64,000 bases of DNA from Croceibacterium segetis (GTDB lineage Bacteria; Pseudomonadota; Alphaproteobacteria; Sphingomonadales; Sphingomonadaceae): NCBI RefSeq assembly GCF_011320115.1, contig NZ_JAANOZ010000006.1, positions 1-64,000 on the forward strand, written 5' to 3'. How positions within the stretch are numbered: position 1 is the first letter of the stretch; the number at the start of each line of letters is the position of its first letter. A program made the translations under genes and the position numbers. This document shows, piece after piece, positions 47,219-57,224 of this stretch. The notes beneath the pieces are model-generated. The model was not told the origin of the DNA. It ran no database searches and saw only the letters and a list, made by a program, of their open reading frames with translations.

Positions 47219-48721
47219 ATGATCGACGACGAATCCTCTCGGGGGCCTCGCGAGCCGCGGTCTTCGCCTGCTGTTGGCGAACGCGGGGAGCATTTGCGGA
47301 TTCTCGCCAGCTACGCCCCCGATGCCCTCGAAGGCGACGCCGATCTCGCCGCAATCGTCCACTTTGCGGCGCGCCTGTGCGAGGTGCGCGTTGCCGCCGT
47401 CACGCTGGCCGGCGAGGAGAGCGAACGTTTCCTCGTCCAGCAGGGCTCGGCTCTCGGCGAGATCCCGCGCGAAATCGCCTTCTGCGGGCATGTCATCGAA
47501 AACGGGCAAATGGTGGAAGTGCGCGATGCCACCACCGATCCCCGCTTCGCCGAAAATCCGCACGTCCTTGGCCCGCGGCACCTCCGGTTCTACGCCGGCC
47601 ATCCGCTCATCTCGAGCGAAGGCGCGGCGATCGGCACGCTGTCGGTCATCGATACCGTGCCGCGGCCCGACGGCCTGACCGACCTGCAGAAGGAGGGACT
47701 CGCGGTTCTGGCGCAAGCCGTGATGCTCAGGCTGAGCGCTCACCGCAAGAAACTGGAGGTCGAACGCGAAGTCGAGGCGCGCGAAGAGATGTTCCGCAAT
47801 CTGGCGGATTCGATCCCCGCGATTGCCTGGTCGGCGACTCCCGAGGGTCACTTCGATTACTTCAACCAGCGAATGGTCGATTTTACCGGCTTGCCCGACG
47901 ATCAGCGAGGAACCGCCTTTCACCCGGAGGACTGGAAGAAGGCCAGCGCCTTGTGGCAGCGGGCGTTGCAAACCGGCGAGGTCTACGAGGTCGAGCACCG
48001 CTTGTGCCGTCACGACGGCGAGTACCGCTGGATGATCTCGCGCGCCGTGCCGGTGCGGGATTCGACGGGCAAGATCATCCGCTGGTTCGGCACCGCTGTC
48101 GACATTCACGACATCTACGAGGCCTCCGAAAGCCGCGAGCTGCTGGCCAAGGAGCTGAGCCACCGGATCAAGAACATCTTCGCGGTGATCGCCGGGCTGG
48201 TTTCGTTGTCGGCGCGCCAGCACCCCGAGGCGAAAGAGCTCGCCGATGACCTCACGGCCACGATCCGCTCGCTCGGCCGCGCGCACGAGTTCGTGCGTCC
48301 GGTCGACGGCGCCAGGCGCGACAACCTGCAGAGCCTGCTGGAAGAGCTGTTCGCCCCTTACGGCAGCGGCGACGGGGCCCGGGTGAAGGTGAGCGGCGAC
48401 GACCTCGCGATCAATTCGCGCACCGCCACGCCGCTGGCGCTGGTTTTCCACGAGCTGGCGACGAACTCGGCCAAGTACGGCGCGCTGGCGACCGGCGAGG
48501 GCACCGTCACGCTTAGGATCGCCGACAAAGGCGAGACGGTGAAACTGCTGTGGCGCGAAACCGGCGGCAAGGCACCCAAGAAATCGCCAAAGGAAGGCTT
48601 CGGCTCGCGACTCGTCGAGATGAGCGTCAGCGGCCAGCTCGGGGGCAAGTGGGAACGGCGCTTCGAAGACGATGGCCTGGTCGTCGAGCTGGCCTTGCCC
48701 AAGGCGACGATCGCCGCCTGA
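47219..48721 (+). CDS. GAF-PAS HWE-family sensor histidine kinase
   Basis: A 500-residue soluble histidine kinase. GAF domain about 25-165 (FLVQQGSALGEIPREIAFCG, HPLISSEGAAIGTLSVID); PAS domain about 185-300 (SIPAIAWSATPEGHFDYFN, EYRWMISRAVPVRDSTGKII); HWE/HisKA_2 region with LSHRIKNIFAVI (phospho-acceptor His near 313), ATPase N-box HELATNSAKYGAL and the WRE motif (LLWRETGG). Such kinases are often stress or light related and pair with unlinked receivers. No response regulator is nearby. Confidence 0.88.
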   Translation: MIDDESSRGPREPRSSPAVGERGEHLRILASYAPDALEGDADLAAIVHFAARLCEVRVAAVTLAGEESERFLVQQGSALGEIPREIAFCGHVIENGQMVEVRDATTDPRFAENPHVLGPRHLRFYAGHPLISSEGAAIGTLSVIDTVPRPDGLTDLQKEGLAVLAQAVMLRLSAHRKKLEVEREVEAREEMFRNLADSIPAIAWSATPEGHFDYFNQRMVDFTGLPDDQRGTAFHPEDWKKASALWQRALQTGEVYEVEHRLCRHDGEYRWMISRAVPVRDSTGKIIRWFGTAVDIHDIYEASESRELLAKELSHRIKNIFAVIAGLVSLSARQHPEAKELADDLTATIRSLGRAHEFVRPVDGARRDNLQSLLEELFAPYGSGDGARVKVSGDDLAINSRTATPLALVFHELATNSAKYGALATGEGTVTLRIADKGETVKLLWRETGGKAPKKSPKEGFGSRLVEMSVSGQLGGKWERRFEDDGLVVELALPKATIAA

Positions 48722-48730
48722 CGGCGCGTT

Positions 48731-49990
48731 CTAGCGCAGCCGGGGTGCCGTCTCGCGCATCATTGCGAACACCGGCAGCGCGGCCACGGCGACCAGGGCG
48801 ATCATGATCCCGGGCATCAGGGGCGATCCGGTCGCTTCAACCAGCCGCTGCGCCACATAAGGCGTAAGCCCGCCGAAGATCGCCGTCGCCACGGTGTAGC
48901 CGAGGCCGAGCCCACTCGCGCGGCTCTCGTGGCTGAATTGCTCGCCGGTGGCGATCGCGCCCACCGCGCTGACGCCCCCGGCGACCAGGGCCAAAACGAC
49001 CGCGCCGAGCAGCGCACGCGCGGTCGAGCCGCCGGTCATCTGCGAGAACATCGCAATCGGCAGGGCCGCGCTGAGCAGGGCAAGCACGAGCAGCGCGGGC
49101 CTGCGGCCGAACCGGTCCGAGAGCACGCCGACAAGCGGCGTGACGAGGATCACCGCCACCGCCGCGATCGTCGACAGCGACAGTGCCGCGGCCTCGCCGA
49201 TCGAGCCCGCCGAGGCGAGGAACGCCGGCACATAGGTGATACCGACGTAGTACGTGATCGAACCCAGCGAAGAGATGGCGAAGGCGCGCAGCACACCGCC
49301 CCATTGCCGCGAAACGGCATGCGCGAGCGGGTTCGCCTTGAGCTCGCCGTCGGCGCGAAGCTGCTCCCAATCGGGCGATTCCTCGAGTCCGCGCCGCGCC
49401 AGCCAGACGGTCCCGGCGAGCGCCGCGCCGACGAAGAAAGGTATCCGCCAGCCCCACGCCTGCAGGTCCGCTTCGGAGAGCGCCGCCACGGTCACCGCCG
49501 AAACTCCGACCGCCAGCAACGCGCCGATCTCGCTCGCCGCCGCCGCCAGCGAGGCGATCAGTCCGCGCCGCGCAGGGTTCGCCCCTTCGAGCAGGTAGGT
49601 GATCACGCCGGTGTATTCGCCGCCGACCGAAAAGCCCATCACGCAGCGCAAGGCGAACAGCAGCCAGGCGGCCGCCGGCCCAATCTGGGCGTATGTCGGC
49701 AGCAGCGCCGTCAGCAGCATCGCCATTGACATGAGCGCCATCGACAGGAGCAACATCGGCCGGCGCCCGTGACGGTCGGCGATATGGCCGAACGCCACCG
49801 CGCCGAACGGCCGCATCAGGTAGGCCAGGGCAAAGCCGCCGAGCGCCGTCGTCAGCGCGGCGCTTCCACCGCCGAAGAACACCCGCGCAACGACCGTCGC
49901 GAAGTAGAGATAAAGGGTGAAATCGTACCATTCGACCACCGTCGACAGCGCCGCGACGGCCAGCGAGCGGTGGGAAACGCGGTGTGCCAC
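48731..49990 (-). CDS. MFS transporter, MHS (ProP/KgtP) type
   Basis: A 419-residue transporter with 12 membrane helices. VVEWYDFTLYLYFATVVARV in TM1 and HIADRHGRRPMLLLSM after TM2 with the second-half GVLSDRFGRRPALLVL mark the metabolite:H+ symporter subfamily. Typical substrates are dicarboxylates, osmolytes or shikimate; not determinable here. The gene ends ten bases from the kinase gene (convergent). Confidence 0.87.
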   Translation of the reverse strand: MAHRVSHRSLAVAALSTVVEWYDFTLYLYFATVVARVFFGGGSAALTTALGGFALAYLMRPFGAVAFGHIADRHGRRPMLLLSMALMSMAMLLTALLPTYAQIGPAAAWLLFALRCVMGFSVGGEYTGVITYLLEGANPARRGLIASLAAAASEIGALLAVGVSAVTVAALSEADLQAWGWRIPFFVGAALAGTVWLARRGLEESPDWEQLRADGELKANPLAHAVSRQWGGVLRAFAISSLGSITYYVGITYVPAFLASAGSIGEAAALSLSTIAAVAVILVTPLVGVLSDRFGRRPALLVLALLSAALPIAMFSQMTGGSTARALLGAVVLALVAGGVSAVGAIATGEQFSHESRASGLGLGYTVATAIFGGLTPYVAQRLVEATGSPLMPGIMIALVAVAALPVFAMMRETAPRLR

Positions 49991-49991
49991 G

Positions 49992-51041
49992 CTAGAATCC
50001 CACCGCGTCGGGCCAGTGCGGTGCGGCGAGGCCCATGACCTTGAACAGCTCGCCCATCTGGTCCCCGTCGATCAGCCGGTGCATCGCCGAGTGGAGGGCA
50101 GCGCGGTGCTGCGGGGCGAACTCGCTGAGCGCCTCGGCGCGCCCCTCGATGCCGAGCGCGCGCAGCCATTCGCCCTGGCTCACCGTGCCGAGCCAGCGCG
50201 CACCGCGCGATTGCGCGACTTGGGCGAGCATGGCGAAATCGACGTGGGCGGTGAGATCGGCCTCGCCCGGCGCTTCGAAGGGATCGACCTTCTGGTGCCG
50301 GCGGACCGCCTGGAACGTCGAACCGGTGCGTTCCTCGGCATGGCCGTAATCGACGAACAGCGCCGCGCCGCCTTGCTGGGCGAGGCGCCCGGCGACCTCG
50401 TAGATCACCGCCGCCGCCGCGGGGCAGGTCTCGATCAGCGTGCCCTCGGGTTCGCCGCGGCGGCTTTCGGGCAGCGCCGCGTCCATCGGCCGCGCGCCGG
50501 GGACGGCGACGAAGCGGTCGCCTTCGGTCGCCACCATGGCTTCGCGCCAGCCGTCGGCGGTGCGGATCAGCTGGCGCAGCGGCAGAGCGTCGAGGAACTC
50601 GTTGGCGACCAGCAGGATCGGGCCTTCGAACGGCACGTTCGACAAGTCGGGATGGAACTGCGCCTCCGGCACAGCGTGTAGCTGCAGTTCCTTGAGCGCG
50701 ATCGAGGTCTCGACGAAGTGCACCCGCGGCTCGAGACCGTAGCGCTTCATGGCCCGCAGGGCGTCGCGCGCCAGCGTTCCGCGGCCCGGCCCGAGCTCGA
50801 CATAAAGGGCCGGCTCCTCGCGTCCCGCGCGGATCCACATGTCGGCCAGCCACAGCCCTATCAGCTCGCCGAACATCTGGCTGATCTCGGGCGCGGTCAC
50901 GAAATCGCCGCCGGCTCCGAACGGATCGGCCTTGGCGTAATAGCGCGCGTTGGCCTCGGCCATGTAATGCGTCAGGCTGATCGGCCCGGTCGTTGCGATC
51001 AGGCGGCGGAAAATGTCCGCAAGGCTGCGCTCGGCCGTCAT
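49992..51041 (-). CDS. SAM-dependent methyltransferase, NDUFAF7/MidA-like
   Basis: A 349-residue protein of the SAM-dependent MidA/NDUFAF7 family (COG1565): LTHYMAEANARYYAKADPFG, GDFVTAPEISQMFGELIG, YVELGPGRGTLARDALRAM (SAM motif), ILLVANEFLDALPLRQLI and FVDYGHAE. The human homologue methylates an arginine in a complex I subunit; the bacterial role is not established. The ATG overlaps the lgt TGA by four bases, so the two are coupled. Confidence 0.88.
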   Translation of the reverse strand: MTAERSLADIFRRLIATTGPISLTHYMAEANARYYAKADPFGAGGDFVTAPEISQMFGELIGLWLADMWIRAGREEPALYVELGPGRGTLARDALRAMKRYGLEPRVHFVETSIALKELQLHAVPEAQFHPDLSNVPFEGPILLVANEFLDALPLRQLIRTADGWREAMVATEGDRFVAVPGARPMDAALPESRRGEPEGTLIETCPAAAAVIYEVAGRLAQQGGAALFVDYGHAEERTGSTFQAVRRHQKVDPFEAPGEADLTAHVDFAMLAQVAQSRGARWLGTVSQGEWLRALGIEGRAEALSEFAPQHRAALHSAMHRLIDGDQMGELFKVMGLAAPHWPDAVGF

Positions 51042-51988
51042 TCCCCGGCGGGCTTGGCCTCGATCGCCGGGGCTTCGGCGTCCTTGACCCGCGGGGGGTT
51101 GGCACCACCGGCGAGCGATGGGCGGAGAAGCGCGAAAATCACCAGGAACACACCGACGAGGCTGAGCGGAATCGACAGCCACTGCCCCATGCTGAGGCCC
51201 GTCTGCTGGGCGAACTGCTGGAGCTGCGCATCGGGTTCGCGGAAGAACTCCACGAAGAACCGCGCCCAGGCGATGCCTGCGGTGAACACGCCGACCAGCA
51301 ACCCCGGGCGGAAGCGGGCGCGGGTCTTCCAGAACAGCGGCAGCATGATCGCCATCAGCAGCGCGCCTTCCAGCAACGCCTCGTAGAGCTGGCTCGGATG
51401 GCGCGGCAGGCCCAGCGGATCGCCGGGGAAGACCATCGCCCATGGCACGCCGTCACCCGCCGGCCGGCCCCACAGCTCGCCGTTGATGAAGTTGGCGATG
51501 CGGCCGAAGAACATCCCGAACGGAACGTTCACCGCGATGTAGTCGCACACGCGAAGGAAGGAGAGGCCGTTGCGCCACGTCACCCAGCCGATCGCGACGA
51601 GCACGCCGATCACGCCGCCATGGAAGCTCATCCCGCCGTCCCACAGCCGCAGCAGGTCCCAGCTGACCGTCTGGTCGGGCGTGAAATGCGTGAACAGGCT
51701 CGGCTTGCCGGTGTCTCCGCCGGTGTAGAACAGCGCGTAGCCGAGCCGGCCGCCGATTATCACGCCGAGCGTGCAGTAGAAGAACAGGTCGTCGACATGG
51801 CGCTGCGCCATCGGCGCGCCCGGCGCCTTGATCATCCTGGAAACCTGCCAATAGGCGAGCAGGATGCCGGCGAGGTAAGCCAGCGAGTAGAATCGCAGGG
51901 TGAAAAATCCGAGGTCGATTCCCGGCCTCAGCCCAAGGTCCGCCCAGTGGATCGGCTGACTGGCGGCAACGGAAAGCAGATCGAGCAT
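51038..51988 (-). CDS. lgt: Prolipoprotein diacylglyceryl transferase
   Basis: A 316-residue membrane enzyme that adds diacylglycerol to the lipobox cysteine of prolipoproteins. FYSLAYLAGILLAYWQVSR, DGGMSFHGGVIGVLVAIG and FGRIANFINGELWGRP are the Lgt signatures, with the conserved HGG and RxxNFINGE. Seven membrane helices. Start ATG 51988; the open frame to 52114 is not conserved. The lipoproteins at 10574 and 27802 would be its substrates. Confidence 0.95.
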   Translation of the reverse strand: MLDLLSVAASQPIHWADLGLRPGIDLGFFTLRFYSLAYLAGILLAYWQVSRMIKAPGAPMAQRHVDDLFFYCTLGVIIGGRLGYALFYTGGDTGKPSLFTHFTPDQTVSWDLLRLWDGGMSFHGGVIGVLVAIGWVTWRNGLSFLRVCDYIAVNVPFGMFFGRIANFINGELWGRPAGDGVPWAMVFPGDPLGLPRHPSQLYEALLEGALLMAIMLPLFWKTRARFRPGLLVGVFTAGIAWARFFVEFFREPDAQLQQFAQQTGLSMGQWLSIPLSLVGVFLVIFALLRPSLAGGANPPRVKDAEAPAIEAKPAGE

Positions 51989-52091
51989 GCGTGGCGGTCC
52001 CTCGGGCTGGCGGCCACGCTTTGGCACAGCGCGCCGCGGCGCGAAACCCACCGCATTGCAAGGCGGCCGCTTATCTCTATGTCGATAGGCG

Positions 52092-54848
52092 ATGAGCGTG
52101 AACAACGTCCCCAATCAGCGCGCGGTGATCGACCGCCGCGCCCTCGCCGAGGCGATTGCCGCGGCGGTGGCGGAATGTGGCGCGCAGAAGGCGCGGCCGA
52201 AGGTGGTCGAGCTGCTGCGCGGCGCGCTCGACGCCGGCCGCGCCGAACTGGCCCGCCGGCTCGCCGAGCAGACGAGTGCCGGATATCAGTGCGTTCACGG
52301 TCAGGCGTTCCTGATCGACCAGCTGATCCGGGTGATGCACGACCACGCGATCGCCGACATCTTCCCGGCGCCGAACCGCACCGCGGGCCAGCGGCTCACC
52401 CTGATCGCGGTCGGCGGTTACGGGCGCGGCGAGATGGCGCCGCATTCCGACGTCGACATCGCCTTCATCACCCCGGCCAAGAGCACTCCCTGGTGCGAAC
52501 AGGTCATCGAGGCGATCCTCTATTACCTGTGGGACCTGGGTCTCAAGGTCGGCCATTCGAGCCGCTCGCTCGACGAGATGGTGCGGATGGCGAAGCAGGA
52601 CCTGACGATCCGCACCGCCATCCTCGAGGGCCGCTACCTGTGGGGCGACCAGGCGCTCTACGACGAGGCGAGCCGGCGGTTCTGGAGCGAGGTCGTGCCC
52701 GGCAGCGAGGCGCAATTCGTCAGCGAGAAGCTCGAAGAACGCAACCAGCGGCACAAACGGATGGGCGACAGCCGTTACGTCGTCGAGCCCAACGTCAAGG
52801 ACGGCAAAGGCGGCCTGCGCGACCTGCAGACGCTCTACTGGATCGGCAAGTATATCCACCGGGTGAAGAGCGCCTCCGAGCTGGTCGACGTCGGGCTGTT
52901 CACCGCAACCGAGTACCGCACCTTTCGCCGCGCCGAGAATTTCCTGCTCGCGGTTCGCTGCCACCTGCATACGATTACCGGACGGGCCGAGGACCGGCTG
53001 ACCTTCGACCTCCAGCGCGAAGTCGCCGCGCGGATGGAGTTCGCCGACCGGCCGGGCAAGAGCGCGGTCGAGCGTTTCATGCAGTACTACTTCCTGCAGG
53101 CGCGCCACGTCGGCCATCTCACCGGCGTGTTCCTCGCCCACATCGACGAGGAGATGGCCGGCAAGAAGAAGGCGCGCGGCCTGCTCGCGACGTTCCGGCC
53201 GCGCGCCCGCGAACTCAAGGGCTACAAGGTATTCGGCGGCAAGATCGCCGCGCCGGCCGACGACTGGTTCGAGAACGACCCGGTGCGGCTGATCGAGGTG
53301 TTCCAGCTCGCCGAAGAGCACGGCTACGAGATTCATCCCGAGACGCTGCGAATGATCGCCCGCGACGTGAAATGCATCGACGCCAGGGTGCGGAGCGATC
53401 CGCGCGCGAACGCCGCGTTCCTCGCCCTGCTTACCGGGCGGAGAGACCCCGAGACGGTGCTCCGGTGGATGAACGAGTCCGGCGTGTTCGGCCGCTTCGT
53501 GCCCGATTTCGGGCGTGTCGGCGCGCAGATGCAGTTCGACATGTATCACCACTATACGGTCGACGAGCACACCATCCGCGCGATCGGCCTGCTGGCAAAG
53601 ATCGAACGCGGCGAACTCGCGCAGGATCATCCGCTTTCGGCCGAGATCATCCCCAAGCTCGCCAGCCGCCGTTCGCTTTACGTGGCCACGCTGCTGCACG
53701 ATATCGCCAAGGGCAGAGGCGGAGATCATTCGGTGCTCGGCGCCGAAGTCGCCCTCGAGCTTTGCCCGCGGCTCGGGCTGACGCAGGACGAGACCGAGCT
53801 GGTCGCCTGGCTGGTGCGCCATCACCTGCTGATGAGCGCGACCGCCTTCAAGCGCGACGTGGCGGACCCGCAGACGATTCTCGACTTCGTCGCCCAGGTG
53901 CAAGGCCTCGAGCGGCTGCGCCAGTTGCTGGTGCTGACGGTTGTCGACATCCGTGCCGTCGGCCCGGGGATCTGGAACAGCTGGAAGCGCCAGCTGCTCA
54001 CCGATCTCTATGAGCTGGCGGAAGAGCAATTGCGGCTGGGCCACAAGCGCCACGGCCGCGCCGAGCGGGTGGCCGCCAAGAAGGCCCGCGTCGCCGAGCT
54101 GCTCGGCGCGGACGCCCACGTGATCGACGATCTCGCCGACCGGTTCGACGATGCCTACTGGATCGCCGAGCCCGAGGACATCATCGCGCTCAACCTGCCG
54201 CACTACTGGGCGGCCATGCAGGTCGAGGACCGCCTTTCGATCCACGCGCATTACTACGCGGCGCGCGGCGCGACGCTGGTGACGGTGATCGGCGACGACC
54301 ACCCGGGGCTGTTCTACCGCATCGCCGGGGCGATTCATCTCGCCGGCGGCAACATCATCGACGCCCGCATCCACACCAACCGCGTGGGCAAGGCGGTCGA
54401 CAACTTCCTGGTGCAGGACCCGCTCGGCAAGCCGTTCCGCGAGGACGATCAGCTTGCTCGCCTCAAGACCGCGATCGAGGACGCGCTCGGCGGCAAGATC
54501 GAGCTCGTGCCGCAGCTCGCCAAGCGTCCGCTGTCGCGCGCCCGCGCGGAGAGCTTCGAGGTCCGCCCGCGAGTCCAGTTCGACAACAAGGCTTCGGGCC
54601 GGTTCACGGTAATCGAGGTCGGCGCGCGCGATCGCCCGGCGCTACTCAACCGGCTCGCCCGCGCGCTGTTCGAGAACAAGGTGATGATCAACTCGGCGCA
54701 CATCACCAATTACGGCGAGCGCGCGGTCGACACCTTCTACGTGACCGACCTGATCGGCCACAAGATCGACAGCCCTGACCGGCTGCGGGCGATCGAGGCG
54801 GCGCTGCTCAACGCCGCCAGCGACCAGTTCGCCGCCGCCGCCGCCTGA
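52092..54848 (+). CDS. glnD: Protein-PII uridylyltransferase
   Basis: A 918-residue bifunctional nitrogen sensor that uridylylates and deuridylylates PII. Nucleotidyltransferase motif GGYGRGEMAPHSDVDIAF, PII-UTase domain, HD motif LLHDIAKGRGGDHSVLGA, and two C-terminal ACT domains (VIGDDHPGLFYRIAGAIH; VGARDRPALLNRLARALF) that bind glutamine. Divergent from lgt by 103 bases. Complete; no partner glnB in the window. Confidence 0.95.
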   Translation: MSVNNVPNQRAVIDRRALAEAIAAAVAECGAQKARPKVVELLRGALDAGRAELARRLAEQTSAGYQCVHGQAFLIDQLIRVMHDHAIADIFPAPNRTAGQRLTLIAVGGYGRGEMAPHSDVDIAFITPAKSTPWCEQVIEAILYYLWDLGLKVGHSSRSLDEMVRMAKQDLTIRTAILEGRYLWGDQALYDEASRRFWSEVVPGSEAQFVSEKLEERNQRHKRMGDSRYVVEPNVKDGKGGLRDLQTLYWIGKYIHRVKSASELVDVGLFTATEYRTFRRAENFLLAVRCHLHTITGRAEDRLTFDLQREVAARMEFADRPGKSAVERFMQYYFLQARHVGHLTGVFLAHIDEEMAGKKKARGLLATFRPRARELKGYKVFGGKIAAPADDWFENDPVRLIEVFQLAEEHGYEIHPETLRMIARDVKCIDARVRSDPRANAAFLALLTGRRDPETVLRWMNESGVFGRFVPDFGRVGAQMQFDMYHHYTVDEHTIRAIGLLAKIERGELAQDHPLSAEIIPKLASRRSLYVATLLHDIAKGRGGDHSVLGAEVALELCPRLGLTQDETELVAWLVRHHLLMSATAFKRDVADPQTILDFVAQVQGLERLRQLLVLTVVDIRAVGPGIWNSWKRQLLTDLYELAEEQLRLGHKRHGRAERVAAKKARVAELLGADAHVIDDLADRFDDAYWIAEPEDIIALNLPHYWAAMQVEDRLSIHAHYYAARGATLVTVIGDDHPGLFYRIAGAIHLAGGNIIDARIHTNRVGKAVDNFLVQDPLGKPFREDDQLARLKTAIEDALGGKIELVPQLAKRPLSRARAESFEVRPRVQFDNKASGRFTVIEVGARDRPALLNRLARALFENKVMINSAHITNYGERAVDTFYVTDLIGHKIDSPDRLRAIEAALLNAASDQFAAAAA

Positions 54849-54981
54849 CCCACGACTCAACGCCGCTCTGCCACCCACCGTCGCTAAGCGGTCGCTAGCG
54901 GCGCTCGGTTAATCCACCAGAAAGCAATCCACCGCGATCGCAGCCGGGCGCATTCGCGCGGGGACAGGACGGATCAGCTAC

Positions 54982-56025
54982 ATGTCATTCATGGGATTTT
55001 TCCCTTTTCGGGCCGCGGACCTGGCCATCGATCTCGGCACCGCCAACACGGTGGTCTTCCTCAAGGGGCACGGCATCGTCCTCGCCGAGCCATCGGTGGT
55101 GACGATGGAGACGCTGAACGGCATCCGCCGGGTGCGCGCGGTGGGTGACGACGCCAAGCTGATGCTCGGCAAGACGCCCGACAACGTGGTCACCATCCGC
55201 CCCTTGCGCCACGGCGTCATCGCCGACCTCGAGATTGCCGAGGAGATGATCAAGCACTTCATTTCCAAGGCCAAGGCCAACGCCGGGGTGCGCTTGCGCG
55301 GCAGCCCCGAGATCGTGCTGTGCGTGCCCTCGGGCTCGACCGTGGTCGAACGCCGGGCGATCCGCGACGCGGCGACCAACGCCGGCGCGCGCAAGGTCTG
55401 GTTGATCGACGAGCCGATGGCCGCGGCGATCGGCGCCGACCTTCCCGTCACCCGCCCGGTCGGCTCGATGGTGGTCGACATCGGCGGCGGCTCGACCGAG
55501 GTCGGGGTGCTGTCGGTCGGCGGCCTTGCCGTGACCCTGTCGCTGCGCGTCGGCGGCGACCAGATGGACGACGCGATCGCCGCGCACGTGCGCCGCACGC
55601 ACAACCTGGTCATCGGCGAAGCGACCGCCGAGCGGATCAAGTTCGAGATCGGCGCCGCCACGCTCACCGGCGACGAGCCGCGCCAGGCGAAAATCCGCGG
55701 GCGCGACGTCGTCCGCGGCGTGCCGACCGAACGGCAGATCGGCGAGGACGAGATCGTCGACGCGCTGGCGGAGACGGTCGGTCAGATTCTCGAGGCGGTG
55801 CGCAGCGCGCTCGAGATCACCCCGCCCGAGATCGCCGCCGACATCATCGAGGGCGGCATCGTCATGACCGGTGGCGGCTCGCTGCTCGCCGGCCTCGACG
55901 TCGTGCTCAGCGAAGCGACCGGCCTGCCGGTCGTGCGCGCCGACGATCCGCTCAACTGCGTCGCCCGCGGCGCCGGCCGGGCGCTCGAGGACCTCGAGTA
56001 CCGCGGCGTGCTGCACACCGTCTGA
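54982..56025 (+). CDS. mreB: MreB-like rod-shape actin homologue
   Basis: A 347-residue MreB. Phosphate-1 loop AIDLGTANTVVFLKG, phosphate-2 VVDIGGGSTEVGVLS, adenosine GGIVMTGGGSLLAGLD, and LCVPSGSTVVERRA. The N-terminal SFMGFFPFR is a short amphipathic membrane-binding helix. Cytoskeletal polymer guiding lateral wall synthesis. Downstream genes are unrelated (DoxX, dcd), so mreC and mreD are not adjacent; it may be a second MreB or the cluster may be split. Confidence 0.92.
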   Translation: MSFMGFFPFRAADLAIDLGTANTVVFLKGHGIVLAEPSVVTMETLNGIRRVRAVGDDAKLMLGKTPDNVVTIRPLRHGVIADLEIAEEMIKHFISKAKANAGVRLRGSPEIVLCVPSGSTVVERRAIRDAATNAGARKVWLIDEPMAAAIGADLPVTRPVGSMVVDIGGGSTEVGVLSVGGLAVTLSLRVGGDQMDDAIAAHVRRTHNLVIGEATAERIKFEIGAATLTGDEPRQAKIRGRDVVRGVPTERQIGEDEIVDALAETVGQILEAVRSALEITPPEIAADIIEGGIVMTGGGSLLAGLDVVLSEATGLPVVRADDPLNCVARGAGRALEDLEYRGVLHTV

Positions 56026-56040
56026 GGCGCGGCGAAACCG

Positions 56041-56565
56041 CTATTCCTCGACGATGGTGCGCCTGACCACGGGCTCTTCGACCACCGGATCCCTGACCAC
56101 CGTGGTGGTGTGATCCCCGGCCACGGCCGTCGCCCCTTCGACCTTGCCCTCGGCGCGGGCGGCGCGCAGCTCGGCATCGTGGACCTTGTCGCGCGCGCGC
56201 CAGTGGTCGTAGCTCCAGCGCATCTGGCCATAGGCGAAGACCATCAGCATGCCGCCCATGATCGCCAGGTTCTTGAGCGCGTTGACCTGTTGCGCCGGGT
56301 CGGCGAGCGCGTTGTGGAAGAACAGGATCGTCAGGCCGACGTAAACGAACAGCACGATCGAGACGAGGCGGGTCATCAATCCGATGGCGAGGAGCAGGCC
56401 GGCAACCAGCTCGAAGATCCCGACACCGAGTGCCATGTTGGCCGGCAATCCGACCGAAGCCAACATTCCCGCGGCCGGCGCGGGGTCGATTATCTTGCCG
56501 ATTCCCGAGACGACGAAGATCACGGCAAGCAGGATGCGCCCGATAAGCGCGGCGATCAAAGACAT
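56041..56565 (-). CDS. DoxX family membrane protein
   Basis: A 174-residue protein with four DoxX helices (GRILLAVIFVVSGIGKIIDP, IFELVAGLLLAIGLMTRLV, IVLFVYVGLTILFFHNAL, LAIMGGMLMVFAYGQMRW) and a cytosolic tail rich in charged residues ending VRDPVVEEPVVRRTIVEE. DoxX proteins are linked to redox or quinone functions but without a proven role. Convergent with mreB. ATG 56565 follows GGGGAGAG. Confidence 0.85.
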   Translation of the reverse strand: MSLIAALIGRILLAVIFVVSGIGKIIDPAPAAGMLASVGLPANMALGVGIFELVAGLLLAIGLMTRLVSIVLFVYVGLTILFFHNALADPAQQVNALKNLAIMGGMLMVFAYGQMRWSYDHWRARDKVHDAELRAARAEGKVEGATAVAGDHTTTVVRDPVVEEPVVRRTIVEE

Positions 56566-56589
56566 GGCAACTCTCCCCAAAGCTCGCAG

Positions 56590-56606
56590 GCCCCAACGCT
56601 TGGGGC
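56590..56606 (-). terminator. Hairpin downstream of dcd
   Basis: GCCCCAA-CGC-TTGGGGC, a perfect 7-base stem, 16 bases beyond the dcd stop on the minus strand. Only a short TTT lies nearby, so it is a weak terminator candidate. Confidence 0.4.
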
Positions 56607-56621
56607 GCGCTTTGGTGCCGC

Positions 56622-57176
56622 TCAGAGCTTGGGCAGCGTCACGCCCTTCTGGCCCATGTACTTGCCCGCGCGCATCGCATAGCTCGTCTCGCACGGTTCG
56701 TTGCCTTGCAGGAAGAGGAACTGGCAGGCGCCCTCGTTGGCGTAGATCTTCGCCGGCAGCGGGGTGGTGTTGGAGAACTCGAGCGTCACGTGGCCTTCCC
56801 ACTCGGGCTCGAGCGGGGTGACGTTGACGATGATTCCGCAGCGCGCATAAGTGCTCTTGCCGAGGCAGATCACCAGCACGTCGCGCGGGATGCGGAAGTA
56901 TTCGACCGTCCGCGCCAGCGCGAAGCTGTTTGGCGGAATCACGCAGACGTCGGTCTTGCGGTCGACGAAGCTGTTCGAAGCGAAGTTCTTCGGATCGACG
57001 ATCGCGCTGTCGACATTGGTGAAGATCTTGAACTCGTCGGCCACCCGCGCGTCGTAGCCGTAAGACGACAGGCCGTAGGAGATGCACCCCTCACGCCGCT
57101 GCGCCTCGACGAACGGCTCGATCATGCCGGTCGCCTGGGCCTTTTCGCGAATCCAGCGGTCGGAGAGAATCGTCAT
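56622..57176 (-). CDS. dcd: dCTP deaminase
   Basis: A 184-residue enzyme converting dCTP to dUTP for dTTP synthesis. [40 protein letters not shown] (nucleotide binding), [20 protein letters not shown], with the catalytic Glu in that segment, and [13 protein letters not shown] at the end. Homotrimer family. Same strand as putA but 48 bases apart. Confidence 0.95.
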   Translation of the reverse strand: MTILSDRWIREKAQATGMIEPFVEAQRREGCISYGLSSYGYDARVADEFKIFTNVDSAIVDPKNFASNSFVDRKTDVCVIPPNSFALARTVEYFRIPRDVLVICLGKSTYARCGIIVNVTPLEPEWEGHVTLEFSNTTPLPAKIYANEGACQFLFLQGNEPCETSYAMRAGKYMGQKGVTLPKL

Positions 57177-57224
57177 GCGAAAGGGATTCCGGAGCGGCGA
57201 GCTGCGAGCAAGGGACGACGGAAC

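Noticed and set aside
52077-54374. 765-codon minus-strand open frame
   Set aside because: Antisense to glnD, which has all expected motifs in frame.
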